From Hetaerina americana (lineage: Eukaryota; Arthropoda; Insecta; Odonata; Calopterygidae), in the NCBI GenBank assembly GCA_022747635.1, contig JAKTNV010000003.1, positions 30,670,551 to 30,734,550 of the forward strand: a stretch of DNA of 64,000 nucleotides. The letters run 5' to 3'. This document shows positions 12,999 through 25,113 of this stretch, in pieces. The notes beneath the pieces are model-generated. The model saw only the letters and a program-made list of their open reading frames with translations. It searched no databases and was not told the origin of the DNA. The position numbers and the translations under genes were made by a program. How positions within the stretch are numbered: the first letter of the stretch is position 1; the number at the start of each line of letters is the position of its first letter.

Positions 12999-13595
12999 GT
13001 AAATAATGAGCAAAGGCAAAAAACACCGTAATTGCCCGAAATCACCCTCCATCACCTTATTTTTTGATTTCTCAGCCAAATCTTATTGTTTTTAATAAGG
13101 TCCATTTATTATTTGCATGATGCAGGAAGAAATTGGCATCATTAGTTAACGTTTATTGATGAAGCTAGGACAAATGTACATGTATGAGGAAGTTCATCGC
13201 CGAGCCCACTCTCGACAAATATGTTACATGGACACCCGGGAGTGCTAAGGAAGGATACTATTGTTTTCACAACTTATCCGCATTAGAAGTTCAAAATTAA
13301 GCAGTAACTCTTAAATTTGGCATCCTCGGGGCCGAGGACGAGTAGAATCAGGATTTTTGAAAAGCCAGATTGTATTGGAAACATTGAGTAGCATACATAT
13401 CCATGGGAGCAATGTATGTAAAACAGGTATGCACTAAACCAAACCAGTTGCCAGCCTGAAGGCTGGTTAAATAGGTGAGGGTAGAGCTCAGTCAATAATA
13501 CGACCAACTGTGAATGGAAACCACACATCAGGGTAGGAGGGCTACTTCCTGTTCCTGTGCCAGCTTGATTTTCTCAGGAATATGTGGCACCAAAA

Positions 13596-14511
13596 TATAC
13601 GAGGGGGGACCCAAAAATAACAGAAATGTTGTTATAGATTCTTTAGTTCTCAATATATTTACATTAAATTTTGTTCGCCTTCTAAGTATTCTCCATTGAT
13701 CACAATGCACTTCTCTAAACGATGCTTCCATTGTTAGAAAAATTTCTGAAATTCATTTATCGGGATGTCCTTTAGGCCTTCTAGCGATTTTTGTTTTACT
13801 TTCTCCCCAGTGTTAAAAAGCTTTCCTTTTATGTCCCTTTTGAGTCTGGGGGACAAAAAGAAGCCACAGGGAGCTAAATCCGGTGAGTAAGGGGGGGGGG
13901 GGTGGACAATCGATGTCATGCCATTTTTTTGTCAAAAAGCATCACGGAGAGGGCGGTATGAGCCGGCGCGTTGTCATGATGGAAGAGCCAGTCGCCTGTG
14001 TGCCAAATATCTGCTCTTTTGAACTCCATGACACTCCAGACATCTCACTTGATTAATGGTTCTGCGATGGTCTTCACGAATGAGGACATTGATTTTGTCA
14101 ACGTTTTCGTCAGTTCGTGATGTTGAAGGGCGGCCTGATCAAGGTTGGTCTTCAATTGACATTTCACCATTTTTAAAATGTGTAAACCACTCGTAGACTA
14201 TGGTTTTGCTTAGGGCAGCTTTCCCATAAGCAGTATTGAGCATTACAATAGTTTCCGCGGCCAATTTCTCCAGTAGGAAACAAAAAATTTCACTGCAGCG
14301 CGTTGCTCTTGATTATTCGCCATCACGTTTTTCACCGAAATGAAAAAAGTTGTTATACTGAAACGGCTCTCACGAACGGGCCGATCCAGTCACAGTGACG
14401 GCGCTGCGCATACTGACACAGGTGGCGTGAGCCTGACGTACGACCGGCTTCCCCCTCTCTCGCGCCCCACCGCAGCCCTATTCCCGTTACTTTTGGGTCC
14501 CCCCTCGTATA
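13596..14511 (-). mobile_element. Internally deleted mariner transposon with intact-looking terminal inverted repeats
   Basis: The ends match as inverted repeats: TACGAGGGGGGACCCAAAAA at the left and the complement of TTTTGGGTCCCCCCTCGTA at the right, next to TA dinucleotides. The broken transposase reads on the - strand from an ATG near 14323. The N-terminal helix-turn-helix part is recognisable (WFTHFKNGEMSIEDQP, then GRPSTS). It then jumps to the second catalytic block (HHDNAPAH) and the third block (YSPDLAPCGFFL), so the region with the first catalytic aspartate (TGDETW block) is missing. The third aspartate is also glycine (PCG instead of PCD). At about 0.9 kb it is shorter than the usual 1.3 kb. 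A non-autonomous relic. Confidence 0.9.
13889..13903. repeat. Homopolymer G run
   Basis: About ten consecutive G within the mariner relic. On the coding (-) strand it is a C run just before the YSPDLAP block and coincides with a reading-frame change, so slippage here is the likely cause of one frameshift. Confidence 0.7.
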
Positions 14512-15843
14512 ATTTATGAAAGTTGAAGTATATCATGTATTTCAAAATTTGAAAATTAGTACAATGTCAAGGGTTATTTCAAGATCAAGGATGACGATAT
14601 GGGCTACAGTCCACTTATCCTTCCATCAAGATAAAGTTATACAATAAGATAATCCGAAGCTTAAGGAGAGTTGAAACTTCCAAAAAAATTATCTACGCCC
14701 CTAATTCTATCAGTCATTACAGCGCCAGCGCCAGTCATTACTTGTACTAATTTATTTCATGAATCCCTGGTTAAACGAGTATCAATATCCATTATATACG
14801 ACTGACTGGAAAGGTAAAACCATGAAATGAAATATCGTACAATTGCAAAATATATTACCTATGAAAATCTATGGTAACCACTCGTATTTCGCTATTCGGT
14901 AAAGTGGGCAAATTTTTTTTTATTATGTACTACAACAGTATTGGTAGTTTATTCGTTGACAAAGAGTCAACGTCTACGCATGGGGCCAACTGATGATGTA
15001 GGATTTACGTACTCTGCTCTTAATAAAGCAAATTTCTATTGAACTTCTGATGTATGAAGTAGATCAATCCTTTGTCATTCAAAAATTTATTTTCTTTCAC
15101 AAGGATTTAATCTTTTCTGATTCATTTTCTTATTGCAGAAACCATGGACTGCTGATAGTAAACCTTGCTCAAACTGAGGTATAGACAAATATAGTCAAAC
15201 TAGCTACAATTGATTTTGGGTCATAAACTTGTAATTATCCATTAAACATATTGAGATAATTCATTATTCAAATTGAGATAAGTGATAATTCATCGTTCCA
15301 GTGGAAAACCTCTACCGTTTTTTTTCTATAATCGAAAGGAATTAAAGCGAAGCTGTAACCAGAAGCCTTTGAACCTTACAAATGTGTAATGGTGTATAAA
15401 ATGAATTATATCAATGAGATAATAATCAGTCGGCGTCTTAAATAGCGATGCAAATCTATATCAACGCTATAGTGATATCCCAGCAGCAGAATTAAATATA
15501 CTCTGGTCTTTTATTAACTCTGGGTCAACATATGAAATCTCTGATTGGGTGAGAATTTAGGGTTTGCAACCCAGTGTGTATTTTTTATAATTGATTAAGG
15601 GAATTTTCTATGCCTGAAATTATTTTACGAGTTATTTCTCAGATACTAGAGTAATACATTAGATATAGTCAGAAAATTTAAATCAATGATTCATTGTAGT
15701 GCAGGCACAGAAATACTCATTTTCGTATTTCAACGCAACTCTCTAAATTAAACTAAATTGTGATTGAACTGCGCTATGATGTATACTTTGATTTTATGTT
15801 ACATTCTTTCACTTGTGCATTTCCCTTTTTTTTGTCATTTCAG
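14512..15843. other. Sequence upstream of the Kir exon, probably intron
   Basis: AT-rich and without recognisable coding sequence. It ends in a strong acceptor, a pyrimidine-rich run TTCCCTTTTTTTTGTCATTT followed by CAG at 15841-15843. The 5' exon or exons of the channel gene, with the start codon, should lie at or above this region but could not be identified. Confidence 0.5.
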
Positions 15844-16898
15844 TCGCACACGAGTCCGGAGTGGAACTTTTGGAGGCACGCGCAAGTTCCGAAAGAGAGT
15901 GGTACTAAAGAACGGTGACTGCAACGTGTTGCAAACCAACATATCCAAGCGCCGGTTGCGTTACCTCCAGGACATATTTACCACCCTCGTAGACGTTCAG
16001 TGGAGATGGACCCTTCTGGTATTCGCACTGTCATTCATCCTTTCATGGCTCGCCTTCGCCGTTATATGGTGGCTGATAGCGTTTACCCACGGCGACCTCG
16101 AGCCGGGGAGCGCCGAATCCCCCGACTGGCGTCCATGTGTGGTCGAACTAAAGAGCTTCGCATCCTGCTTTCTCTTCTCCGTCGAGACACAGCACACCAT
16201 CGGGTATGGATCCAGGTCTACCACGGAAGAGTGCCCCGAGGCCATTTTTGTCATGTGCCTCCAATCAATCACCGGAGTGATGATCCAGGCCTTCATGGTG
16301 GGCATCGTGTTTGCCAAAATGTCGCGGCCCAAGAACCGGGCCCAGACGCTCCTGTTCTCGCGCTACGCCGTGGTGTGCCAACGCGATGGTCACTTGTGCC
16401 TCATGTTTCGCGTCGGTGACATGCGCAAGTCCCACATAATCGGCGCTCGGGTGAGGGCGCAGCTGATCAAGTCCCGGACCACCAAAGAGGGTGAAACCCT
16501 GGGCATGTACCAGCACGAGCTGTCGGTGGGAGCAGATAGCGACCGAGACGACGTGTTCTTCATCTGGCCCATGACCGTGGTTCATCGCATCGACGAATCC
16601 AGTCCCTTGTATGACCTCTCCGCCGCAGAGCTTCTCCGCGACCGGTTTGAAATCGTCGTCATTCTGGAGGGATGCATTGAGTCTACTGGGCAAACGACTC
16701 AGGCCCGGTCCTCGTATTTGCCAGGGGAGATACGGTGGGGCCACCGCTTCCAATCCCTCGTCTCCTTCAACAAGTCGAGAGCCGGATATGAAGTGGATTA
16801 CAGTCTGTTCAACGAGACGTATGAAGTGGATACACCACTTTGCAGCGCTAAAGCTCTGGCTGAATTCTATCGGATCCAAGATGAACTAAGGCGATCAG
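15844..16898 (+). CDS. Inward-rectifier potassium channel (Kir/Irk family), main exon
   Basis: A plasma-membrane tetrameric channel passing K+ inward, gated by PIP2; in insects it acts in Malpighian tubules, salivary gland and nerve. The exon gives 351 residues. N-terminal VVLKNGDCNVLQTN is the Kir slide-helix lead; M1 lies near 53-80 (VDVQWRWTLLVFALSF...); the pore has TIGYG at 118-122 and the disulfide cysteines C98 and C130; M2 lies near 132-158; PKNRAQTLLFSRYAVV and RVGDMRKSHIIGA follow as PIP2-binding and cytoplasmic beta-sheet segments; DESSPLYDLSA, FEIVVILEG and DYSLFNETYEV are conserved C-domain blocks. The residue equivalent to the Kir2.1 rectification aspartate is Q148. An ATG at 15764 opens the same frame, but the acceptor at 15841-15843 makes that part intronic. 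The exon ends TCAG|GTAAGA at 16898, phase 1. Confidence 0.93.
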
Positions 16899-17192
16899 GT
16901 AAGAGAGTTACACTAGTCATGGGAAAACTCAATAGTGAAATAATTTTGAAGTTCGAGTTCTCTCCATAATCATTACTTGAGGACAGCTTATATGGATGAA
17001 AAAACTGTGTTCATTCCAGTTAAATTTCTCCCTGAATTCATAGTACAGCAGTCTATATCTGCCAATGTGGTTGCATACAAAACTTAAGCATAGCAATTCA
17101 TTTGCTAGCAGGTGATGTATAGTCCATATGCACGTATTTTTAATTTATCTGAGGCATCCAATCAATGACCACCTCTGCTGAGGTTGTCATCC

Positions 17193-17226
17193 ACTAGAGG
17201 CCAGAAACTTGTTTCTGGTCTCTAGT
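17193..17226. repeat. 16-bp hairpin with 2-nt loop
   Basis: ACTAGAGGCCAGAAAC pairs with GTTTCTGGTCTCTAGT, with one G-T. It is an almost loop-free palindrome in the intron after the Kir exon. The loop is too short for a canonical microRNA precursor; it may be the scar of an excised or collapsed inverted-repeat element. Confidence 0.8.
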
Positions 17227-17941
17227 ATCAGCTGAAAACCTTCTGATCTGGACCTCTTTCATCATATATTATTTTACATAGATGTGACCAATTTATAGCA
17301 TATCAGTCTCATACTGTATGTAACCCATTTTACTTTCTCCTGGTATTTAGTTTGCAATTCTGTTCCGTTATATGTAAAATTTGGTTAAATGATATGCTAG
17401 CATAAATCTGTTTTATAAAATCCAAGTTTGCAAAAATAGCACTGACTTCCATGGTAAAAATCTCTTTATCTTTACAAAAAAAAGTAGAAATGCATTATGG
17501 GTTCAGTACAGTTGTAGAACGTGATTTGTGTCTTTTGTTTTAATTGTTTTACTGTAACACTTTTAAGAGTCTGGGCAAAGAGGAAGAATATGGCGAGCAT
17601 TAGAACACCTACTGAGTATACTTCTGGCTATTATTAAGGAAGAGGAACATAATTTAAATAAGAATTATAAAATGCTGTTTACCATGAAAGTAATTGTATT
17701 TTTAGTATTATTGGTAGTTTGGCCGTTAGCCTTGGTATTCAGTTTGACTTTCCTCCACCCTCGGCCTGGCTTTTTATTTCACCAGGACTCCACTTCAGTC
17801 ACCAGGTACCTCTGCAAATCATGATAAAATATTTATTTAGTGATTTGTTTTATTTATTGGCTTTTTAATCCTCAATGAACTTCTTCATGCTTTGTGGCCC
17901 AATGCAATTAAAACTATGCATACTCCATGTTTGTGAATGTG

Positions 17942-17975
17942 ATAACGCTCAAATGTTTTAACATTTGAGCGTTAT
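17942..17975. repeat. Perfect 16-bp hairpin with 2-nt loop
   Basis: ATAACGCTCAAATGTT and its exact complement AACATTTGAGCGTTAT are separated by TT. It has the same architecture as the hairpin 750 bp upstream but an unrelated sequence. Confidence 0.85.
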
Positions 17976-19351
17976 TTCCTTATCATAAATCCATCCATCT
18001 ATAAATGTCCATTCTTATGTTCATGATTTAAATATTAACTTTTTTCACATGAGATGATTGTCTAAGTTTGATGTATATTATTATCAAGAGGAATAGAACT
18101 TTGAATTGTATAATATTATCTAAAGTATGCCTTATGAGGACACTATGCTTAAGAGTACCAGCAAAAATATTAAATTGGCATTTTATGTCATGTATAAAGG
18201 AGACTCCAGGTAAGGATTTCCAGCACCTATCCCCATATTTTTCTTTAATACCAAGGGCTGTTAAGGATTTGGTAAAATGTAGTCCTATACCACAATTTAA
18301 CAGATTAAACTCAAGTATTTTATTAAGTTATGCCAATACTAGTATTTAGAGGATAAAAAGAGACATTTTTCCTTCTACATTTTCTCCAAACACTAAATAA
18401 ATTGGGTACATACCTTGCTCTATTTGCTGATAATTTAGCTTAACAATTGAAGTATGTGTAAAGGGATGGCTGCTGTTCTAGATGACTGTGGAATAAATCT
18501 GGCTCCAAGGCATTGTATGACTATTCACTCTCGGAGCAGTAATTATAGTATACTCTCCTCCTTCCTGGAAATTTTCTGAGTGAGCTCAGTGCCCATTTAA
18601 GCTATAAAGAATAAAAGTAGTACAAACACTGGTTGAAATTAGAATAAGAGCCATTTAATCTCACAAAAGTGCATATCTAATTAGCTTTGAAAATGATTTA
18701 CTAGCTTTGTTCTAAGGGAAAAAAGTGATTTTATGAAGTTTTTTCTGAAATGACTTCCTATTTCATGCCATATTTTTTCGTGGAATTTCTTCATTAAAAT
18801 TCAGATAACTATTATCATTAAGGTATATGAAATGAAAAATCAAATCAAGTGAAAGCTCTTTATGGTGAGGAACTAAATTGGAAATTTGAATCTACAGGAA
18901 ATATAATTTTTAAAATATACATTTTCATTATTTCTATCCCTCCTCTTGGAGAACAATCTTGATATGGTGGAAGGCCTCCCTTTATGGCTTTTAATTTAGA
19001 ATCAATCAAAAAACAACCAAATTTTGGCCCTTTATGTCATGATGAGGGCAATAATAAATAGCTGAGTTCTAAGTAGAAATCGATCTTGTTAGCAGGTGAG
19101 GGTGCTTATCCATTACGCTCAGGGCTGGCCTGTGATCTGTGTTCTAGTGACCCATAGAGCTGTTTTGGAGTAATGAATCACCCTTCTATCATGACCTTCA
19201 GAATCTGACTTACTCTCAATCTGTATCAAGGCAAAAGTTTTAAAAATATGTTCTAAGTCCATTTTATTTATGAATTATTTTGAAATATTTTCATGGCACC
19301 AGAAACAACATCCTTCCAGTGAGAGTAGGAGAATGTGAGCATTTTATTGCG

Positions 19352-19400
19352 GCTGATGGAGGGCTTCTGCACAGAAACAGACCTTCAGCCCTCCATCAGC
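19352..19400. repeat. Perfect 14-bp inverted repeat with 21-nt loop
   Basis: GCTGATGGAGGGCT at 19352-19365 and AGCCCTCCATCAGC at 19387-19400. It is the most GC-rich feature of the surrounding intron. It could be a small stem-loop RNA, although a 14-bp stem is short for a microRNA precursor. Confidence 0.8.
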
Positions 19401-19919
19401 TGCAAATCAAATTTATGGTGTGATATAGAAGGTCGAAGCCAACTCTAAAATCAAGTACTCGGAATACTTTTAGACAAAATTGGCTTCAATAATTAAAGAA
19501 AAGTTTTTATTCTGGTAAGTATGTAAAGTTTTACAGCATGAAAAAACTGTGGGCCATGATACAGATTTTGTGTATGAATTGGTCTCTTGAAGGAATCAAT
19601 ATTTATTCACTAATAAAGCAGTAACAGCAATTTAATAGTTTACTCTGTTTATGGTGAACTTTTTGTAAGTCTGATGACAGCAATTTTTCATTTATGCATC
19701 TCAAAATTGAATCAGATGTGTATTTGCCGACTTTTTATGGTTTTGTCCTGTTATAAGATAATGAGAGAGAGAGAAGTACAATTTGTCAATTTTTTGTCAT
19801 GAATAAGTGAATTTATTGCTCTATGTATTTAGTGATTTACAGGAGCAATGTGAGAAGCATGGGAAAAGGATTAACCACAAGAAAATAAAAGTAATTAGAT
19901 TCTTGAGAAGTATGAAAGC

Positions 19920-20470
19920 TAAGTTAAACATTAAAGGTGGAGGGAATAAACAATAGCAAGTGAAGCAGTTCACATATTTGGCCAACATTTTGGTGTAAAA
20001 TGGGTGTTTTAGAGGGGACATTAGGAGAGAGTTGCATTGGGAAAAGAAGAATTTGCAAGAAGAAAAGAATTGATGACAGTCATGATTTGTACAAATCTAA
20101 AGAAAAGATTAGTATGGGCTAATATGGAGTATAGCTCTTTATGGATTTGAAACCTGGTCTTTGAGCCAAGATGATGACTGTAGATTAGAGGATTTAGAGA
20201 TGTGGTATTGAGAAGAATTTTAAATAATTTGAATAGGAAGTAAGACTTTGGGTGAAGTCTAAAATTTGGCAAAAAAGAGAGTCAGTTTCAAGGGGAAATC
20301 CTTAAAGAAAGAAAAAGTGGATGAGGGAAATATTAAAAGGTGGTGGAATGTTAAAGGCTGGGATAGGAGAGGTAGTGGCAACCAGGATAGAGGAAATAAG
20401 AGAATATTTTGAGACAGCACGAAGGCAGGCAGGCAGAAGTTATGAAGAAGGAAATAATATAGGACAAACA
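19920..20470 (+). mobile_element. Decayed LINE relic (reverse-transcriptase C-terminal region)
   Basis: A frame-broken + strand translation keeps the order of motifs in the C-terminus of the 43-kb LINE: KQFTYLANIL, then RRKELMTVMICTNLKKRLV, then a degraded YGVETWSL block, and AGRSYEEGN at the end. The match to [18 protein letters not shown] is clear by eye but interrupted by several stops. It belongs to an older, related lineage and is the only copy on the + strand. Confidence 0.55.
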
Positions 20471-23097
20471 AGAGGAAGTTGTCAAAATGTCTATTAGATC
20501 CAAATTTTACTTTTATCAGGTAGAATACCTTGAGTGAAAAAACTTAAATACATTCAAAAAGCTATTATAGTACGAGTCATATTTTGCTCTATAGTGACGA
20601 ATAACCACAGCCACACATTTTCAAATTCCTCCACTCCTTTATTTTTTAATTAATAGTGGTTGTTTAATAGCATAGCTGATGATGGATAACATCATCTTAT
20701 TCCACTGCTTATCACTGCCTCCCAATTCTTTCTCCACTTCTTTTACTGGTGTTGTCTGATTTGTATACAGGTTTTGAATAAGTTACTGATTCTCCTTTAA
20801 CTTTTTTGCCATATTATTCAATCATCAAAGCTTCATAATTCTCAGTACTACCTCCTCTGCAGTCAAAACCAACCATTTAACACTTTTTTGGAAGGAAACT
20901 AAAATAGATGCAAGGAATTTTCCCAGCCATGATTTTTTTTCGCAAATTACAAAAAATAGTCCAATATCCTCCTCTTACCATTTTAGTCCAGACTTCGTGA
21001 TATTTGCTGGTAGAATTATATGGAGCTTCAAACATTTTGTTTGGCATAGGTCAGCTCTAGAGCCAGTATTCCTGGACTCAAGCTATTCTTGTTCAATTTT
21101 TATTTACCCATTATCTGTTAGCTAACTAACCTAATCTCTTAGCATAAAGTTCTTTTATAAACTATTTTCATGGTTCCTGAATCTCTTTTGATTTTATAAG
21201 TAACTTTCCTATTGTATTTCAAATGTTTAGTGTAGTACTTCATTTGTTACATCATGACAAATGCTGCCTTGTTATCTACTGTATCAGCTTTTCCATGTAC
21301 ATCTAGCATTCTATCTACCTTGTTTTTCCGTACAACTCTACTCTTTCGTAACATATTTTGTTGCCTCAATTGTTTTCTCCACTATGTTTTTATACAGATC
21401 TTGATAATTTCTTCTCTCCATGCTGTTTTTATTCTTCCATGTTGCAACCATTTTGTGCTGTTCAAATATGAATAGTTTATGTAAATGTTGATAAATGTGT
21501 TCTATGGTGACAGCCTATGAGCCTTGTGCATAAATAAATCAAAATTTGGTGTTATAACAGATAGTGAGAACAGTTATGAATTCTATTTCAATGGCACTTT
21601 CAAGATGCCTGATTAACTAAAATAAGTAGACAATTTGGCTGATGAACATAAGTTTGAAATCCTGGTTGTGCTATGTAGCAGCCTCAGGTAAATCTAGGCC
21701 ATGCAATTTAATGGAAAATAAAGTTATTTGTAGACTGCAGGTGGCACAAGCAAAAGAAATCAGCACCTTAATATGAATTTGTGATGTTATGCTGCAACAG
21801 GCTTTGTACAAAGCGAAATCTACCTTAACTTATGCGACCAATCTTCAAGATGATGACTAAGGTAGTTTGGTTTCAAAAGAATTAAGTGGACCCATGTCAA
21901 ATTTTGGTTATTTCTTAAAACAAAGAAGGGGCACTTTTTTATAATTAGGCTATTTCTGGTGTGATCAATTTATGTAAAACTTTCCCTCACTATACAGGCT
22001 AATGTCATTCAAGTCTGGATTCTGTGATAGTTATCTTTTATTTTTGTTTTTATTCATTTATATAATGTATTGATATTGTAGTGGGTCATGGCTGGTCAGC
22101 AGTAGTTGTCTTGTTTATCAGCAATTCGATCGTTGAAAATGCACTTGTAAATTTAATTTTGCTAGATAGATATTTTAATAATAGGTTAGTTGATTATGAT
22201 ACATGAATACATATGTTTAGCATAGAACAGCTATAACTCAAAGAGCACGGTAGAATTTCAGCAAAAGGTTTTGGATGTGAAACAGCTCAAAATTTTGATT
22301 GAGAACCATTGTAAAGGTAGTTAATAATTCTTTAATATAATATGAGTGAATGCATCAAAGGGGCTGGTAATTAATAGTTTTAGTAGCGATTCAAAATATC
22401 TGTTGATTTTAAGAATTTTTGTGGTAATTCATAATGGGTTACCAAGGGAATTGATATTTAAAGTGTATTATGTTTTTCATAGTGTAGATGATCAAGGAAT
22501 ATGGTAGTTAGGAATAAATTTAAGACAGTAAAATTACCATAATTACTCACATTGAATCCCATAGGGCATGTTATAACACCCAAATTTTTCTAAATGGCAA
22601 AGCAATTTACTATCTTTGGTGAATATTTGAGCATGTGTTTGTGTTTTCCACGCAATAATAAATTGAGCTTTATGATGAAACTAATGAAAATGATTATCAG
22701 TGACAACATGAGCAAAAATATGGATATTGTTCCATGTTCCTACTTTTTTTACTGTAATAAGAAGCATAGTCATTTTCATTGCTATTTCTTTAATACCTTG
22801 TTTTCTTTATCAAATATCTTTTGAGATAAGAATATGATATCTCGTCTAAGTTTTCATGCCTTGAAGTTAAATAATAGGATCTTATATGTGAGTAAATATT
22901 GTAAACCTATTCTTAATAAGTACCTAATTTACTTCTCTGTAATGATCTGCATTTTTAAACTAGTTAATCTCTAATAATCTTACCTCTAGGCTCTGTTGTC
23001 AAGGTAATTGACAATGTATCCATATTCCACATGTAGCCACCTCTCTTCCTCAGTCCTGCTCTGTCCCCTTTTTTTCTCACCTTGTGGTTTGTTACAG

Positions 23098-23414
23098 ACC
23101 TGGCTCAATCCCTTGGTTTCCTTCATTCTTCTCCACCTGTCCCGACTTCCTCACCACCTTCTGTTGCACCCACCCGGCTCTCTTCCCTTCTCACACGTAT
23201 CACCATTGAGCCCAGCGCAAGTGCTCCTAATCTGGCTGGCAACACTGTACTCGCCCTCTCTACTGCACGTGATGAACAATTAGATGTTGGTTCCAGCTCC
23301 AATCATAAGGTGAAGAAAGAGAAGAATATTGTTGCTGTTCCCCTGCTTCCCCTTGAGTGCCCAAAGGTGACCTCCTGCCCGACAAATTTCACTCTCGCCT
23401 CCTGTTGTACATAA
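23098..23414 (+). CDS. Candidate alternative 3' exon of the Kir gene
   Basis: A GC-richer island in the AT-rich intron. A pyrimidine-rich run and TTACAG precede 23098. Joined after the Kir donor (phase 1, leaving G), the first codon becomes GAC and the frame stays open for about 105 codons to TAA at 23412-23414. The product would be a serine/proline-rich tail (SSPPVPTSSPPS, then TRITIEPSASAPNL), the sort of disordered C-terminus channels often carry. A weak donor (AAG|GTGACC at 23366) could instead end it in phase 0, which would not fit the exon at 28842. I see no homologue by eye. It may equally be a chance open frame. Confidence 0.3.
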
Positions 23415-24839
23415 CACTTCCTGTCATGTGGATCTTTCATCTCTGATTCATCTCTATTAGTTGGTTGTTATGCTGGCTTGTACATGCTTTTAAATCCTTG
23501 CACCCCTGATACACCCATCATTTTTGTATTCCTTTCCTTACCTGTTGCTAGGCTTGGGTGCATAGCTGAAGCATTGAAAAAGTTTGGCAAGTGCATTATG
23601 AAACCCTTATTATGTGTTTGAAATTGTTCTCTTAATAAGATGTTCAAGTACATTGATCCGCTTTTGATTTGTGTCTAAGAATTTAGACTGTGGCAGTCTC
23701 AATCTGTCAAAACATTTTTGTCAGTGTTAAATGATGTTAGGAAGAATAGAAAATAATTAATATGATCACGTTCATATATTGTATTATTTGCTATTATGAA
23801 ATTACATCACCAAATTGACTGATTGACAAACCGCTACTTAAATATTATATTTCATGGAGCAAGGTAAGCATTCTTCTGGCAAAATTTTTACAGCCCCATG
23901 TTACTTTGGCGGGTCATAGACATTTTTGTTGCTTGGATTCCCATTGTTATTAGTTTTAGATAAACTTCTCTACTATGCATAGCAACTTTTCTAATTCCAG
24001 CAGAGAAGTATTGTTTAATGGTTTTGCAGTGCAGACACTTTCATTGATAGAATCTTTTGAAACAGATGAATGGTTCGAATACTCTAGTGCATGCCTACAT
24101 ATAGATTTGCTTGAGAGAGATTTTTATGAAGAAAATTGTGTCCACAGACTAAATAAAGTTTCAAGTTGTAGGTGCATCATTATAGTATCCACTTGCCTAT
24201 CATAAGGAGAGATAGTAAGATACCTTCATATTGGCAATACATTTATTTATCATAAATAAATTGACATAACTCTTAGTTTTAAAAGTATCAGTGGCTCTAG
24301 GAAATATTTTTAAGGCTACCTTATAAACTTGGAATAGGTTATAACAGAAGAGTGCTAGTATTCATGGCATTAGTTTTCACCATGATGACTTTCTGCTTAG
24401 TTCAAAGGACAGGTTTGTTTAGAGCTTCTTTATAATTTCACTTTTAAATACTATATGTGATGTAACTTAATGGAATGGGAGGCTACTTACCATCTGATTA
24501 ATATTTCCAGTCATCCCGCTATCTGTTTCCATTCAATTATAATAAATTATACACATTTTACTCCAAGGTATCATTTTGGCATTGCTTCCTTCATGATAGA
24601 TGGAAAGCTGGAAGTGAAACTTTCTTGAAATGGGAAATTTCCTTCAACTTATCGTTGAATTCTCAAAGTTAATGTCAAAATTGTTTCATGGTGCATATAC
24701 ATTCATTTAAATCCATGTAACTTGTTGTGAGATATTGAATGTTAATACCAGCAATGAGGTAGTTAGTTAGAAATATTCATTTTAACCTTTGAAAAAATAC
24801 TACTTACATGTAACACCACAGCAGTCTATTCTATGCACA

Positions 24840-25113
24840 TGTGAAGAGTGCGTGATTATGAACGGAGTGTGGCGATGGACGGTCCGTAGTATGTACTCGT
24901 ATGTTGTGAACCTAGCCCATTGGGATGGTTAAGGTGCAGTTGGTAATCTTTAAGTGTCATTGTATATAAGAGTATTTTGTCTCCTATCTGTTCTTCTTGT
25001 GTGTGTATGTATGTGCATTGTAAGAGTGATTATTGACCAGACCTGACTGTTGCCACCAGGACAATTGCCTAATTGCAATGATAAATTCTTAAATAAATAA
25101 ATAATAAATACAG
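24840..25113 (+). mobile_element. Probable 3' end of a non-LTR retrotransposon
   Basis: A moderately GC-rich block ends in CCTAATTGCAATGATAAATT followed by an AAATAAATAAATAATAAATA-type tail, the usual form of arthropod LINE 3' ends with simple-repeat tails. No coding remnant is recognisable, so the family is unknown. Confidence 0.4.

Larger units (their letters stand above)
9240..13590. other. Non-coding, small local duplications only
   Basis: No supportable ORF: frames at 11311, 11740 and 12723 are short, AT-driven and unrecognisable. Two local tandem duplications are visible (10602-10666, about 33-bp period; 12453-12500, 24-bp period) and one near-palindrome at 12962-12998. No LINE or DNA-transposon coding trace was recognised. 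Confidence 0.45.
16899..23097. other. Kir downstream intron (first part)
   Basis: More than 6 kb of AT-rich sequence after the GTAAGAG donor. It holds three clear hairpins (17193-17226, 17942-17975, 19352-19400) and a decayed LINE relic near 19.9-20.5 kb. Short ORFs at 18068, 21254 and 22594 have intron-like composition and no recognisable similarity. Confidence 0.5.

Noticed and set aside
15764..15843. ATG at 15764 as the Kir start codon
   Set aside because: The first 26 residues are hydrophobic and unlike any Kir N-terminus, and the frame passes a strong polypyrimidine tract plus CAG at 15841-15843. The exon begins after it.
16265..16879. 204-codon ORF antisense to the Kir exon (and others at 15997, 16000, 16390)
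   Set aside because: Shadow frames of a GC-rich conserved exon. No independent similarity.
16899..16969. Kir C-terminus reading through the donor at 16898 to the stop at 16969
   Set aside because: The junction TCAG|GTAAGAG is an excellent donor and the read-through residues are not Kir-like. Intron retention remains a minor possibility.
20021..20471. - strand ORFs rich in Phe and Leu
   Set aside because: Antisense to a decayed LINE whose + strand motifs explain the composition.
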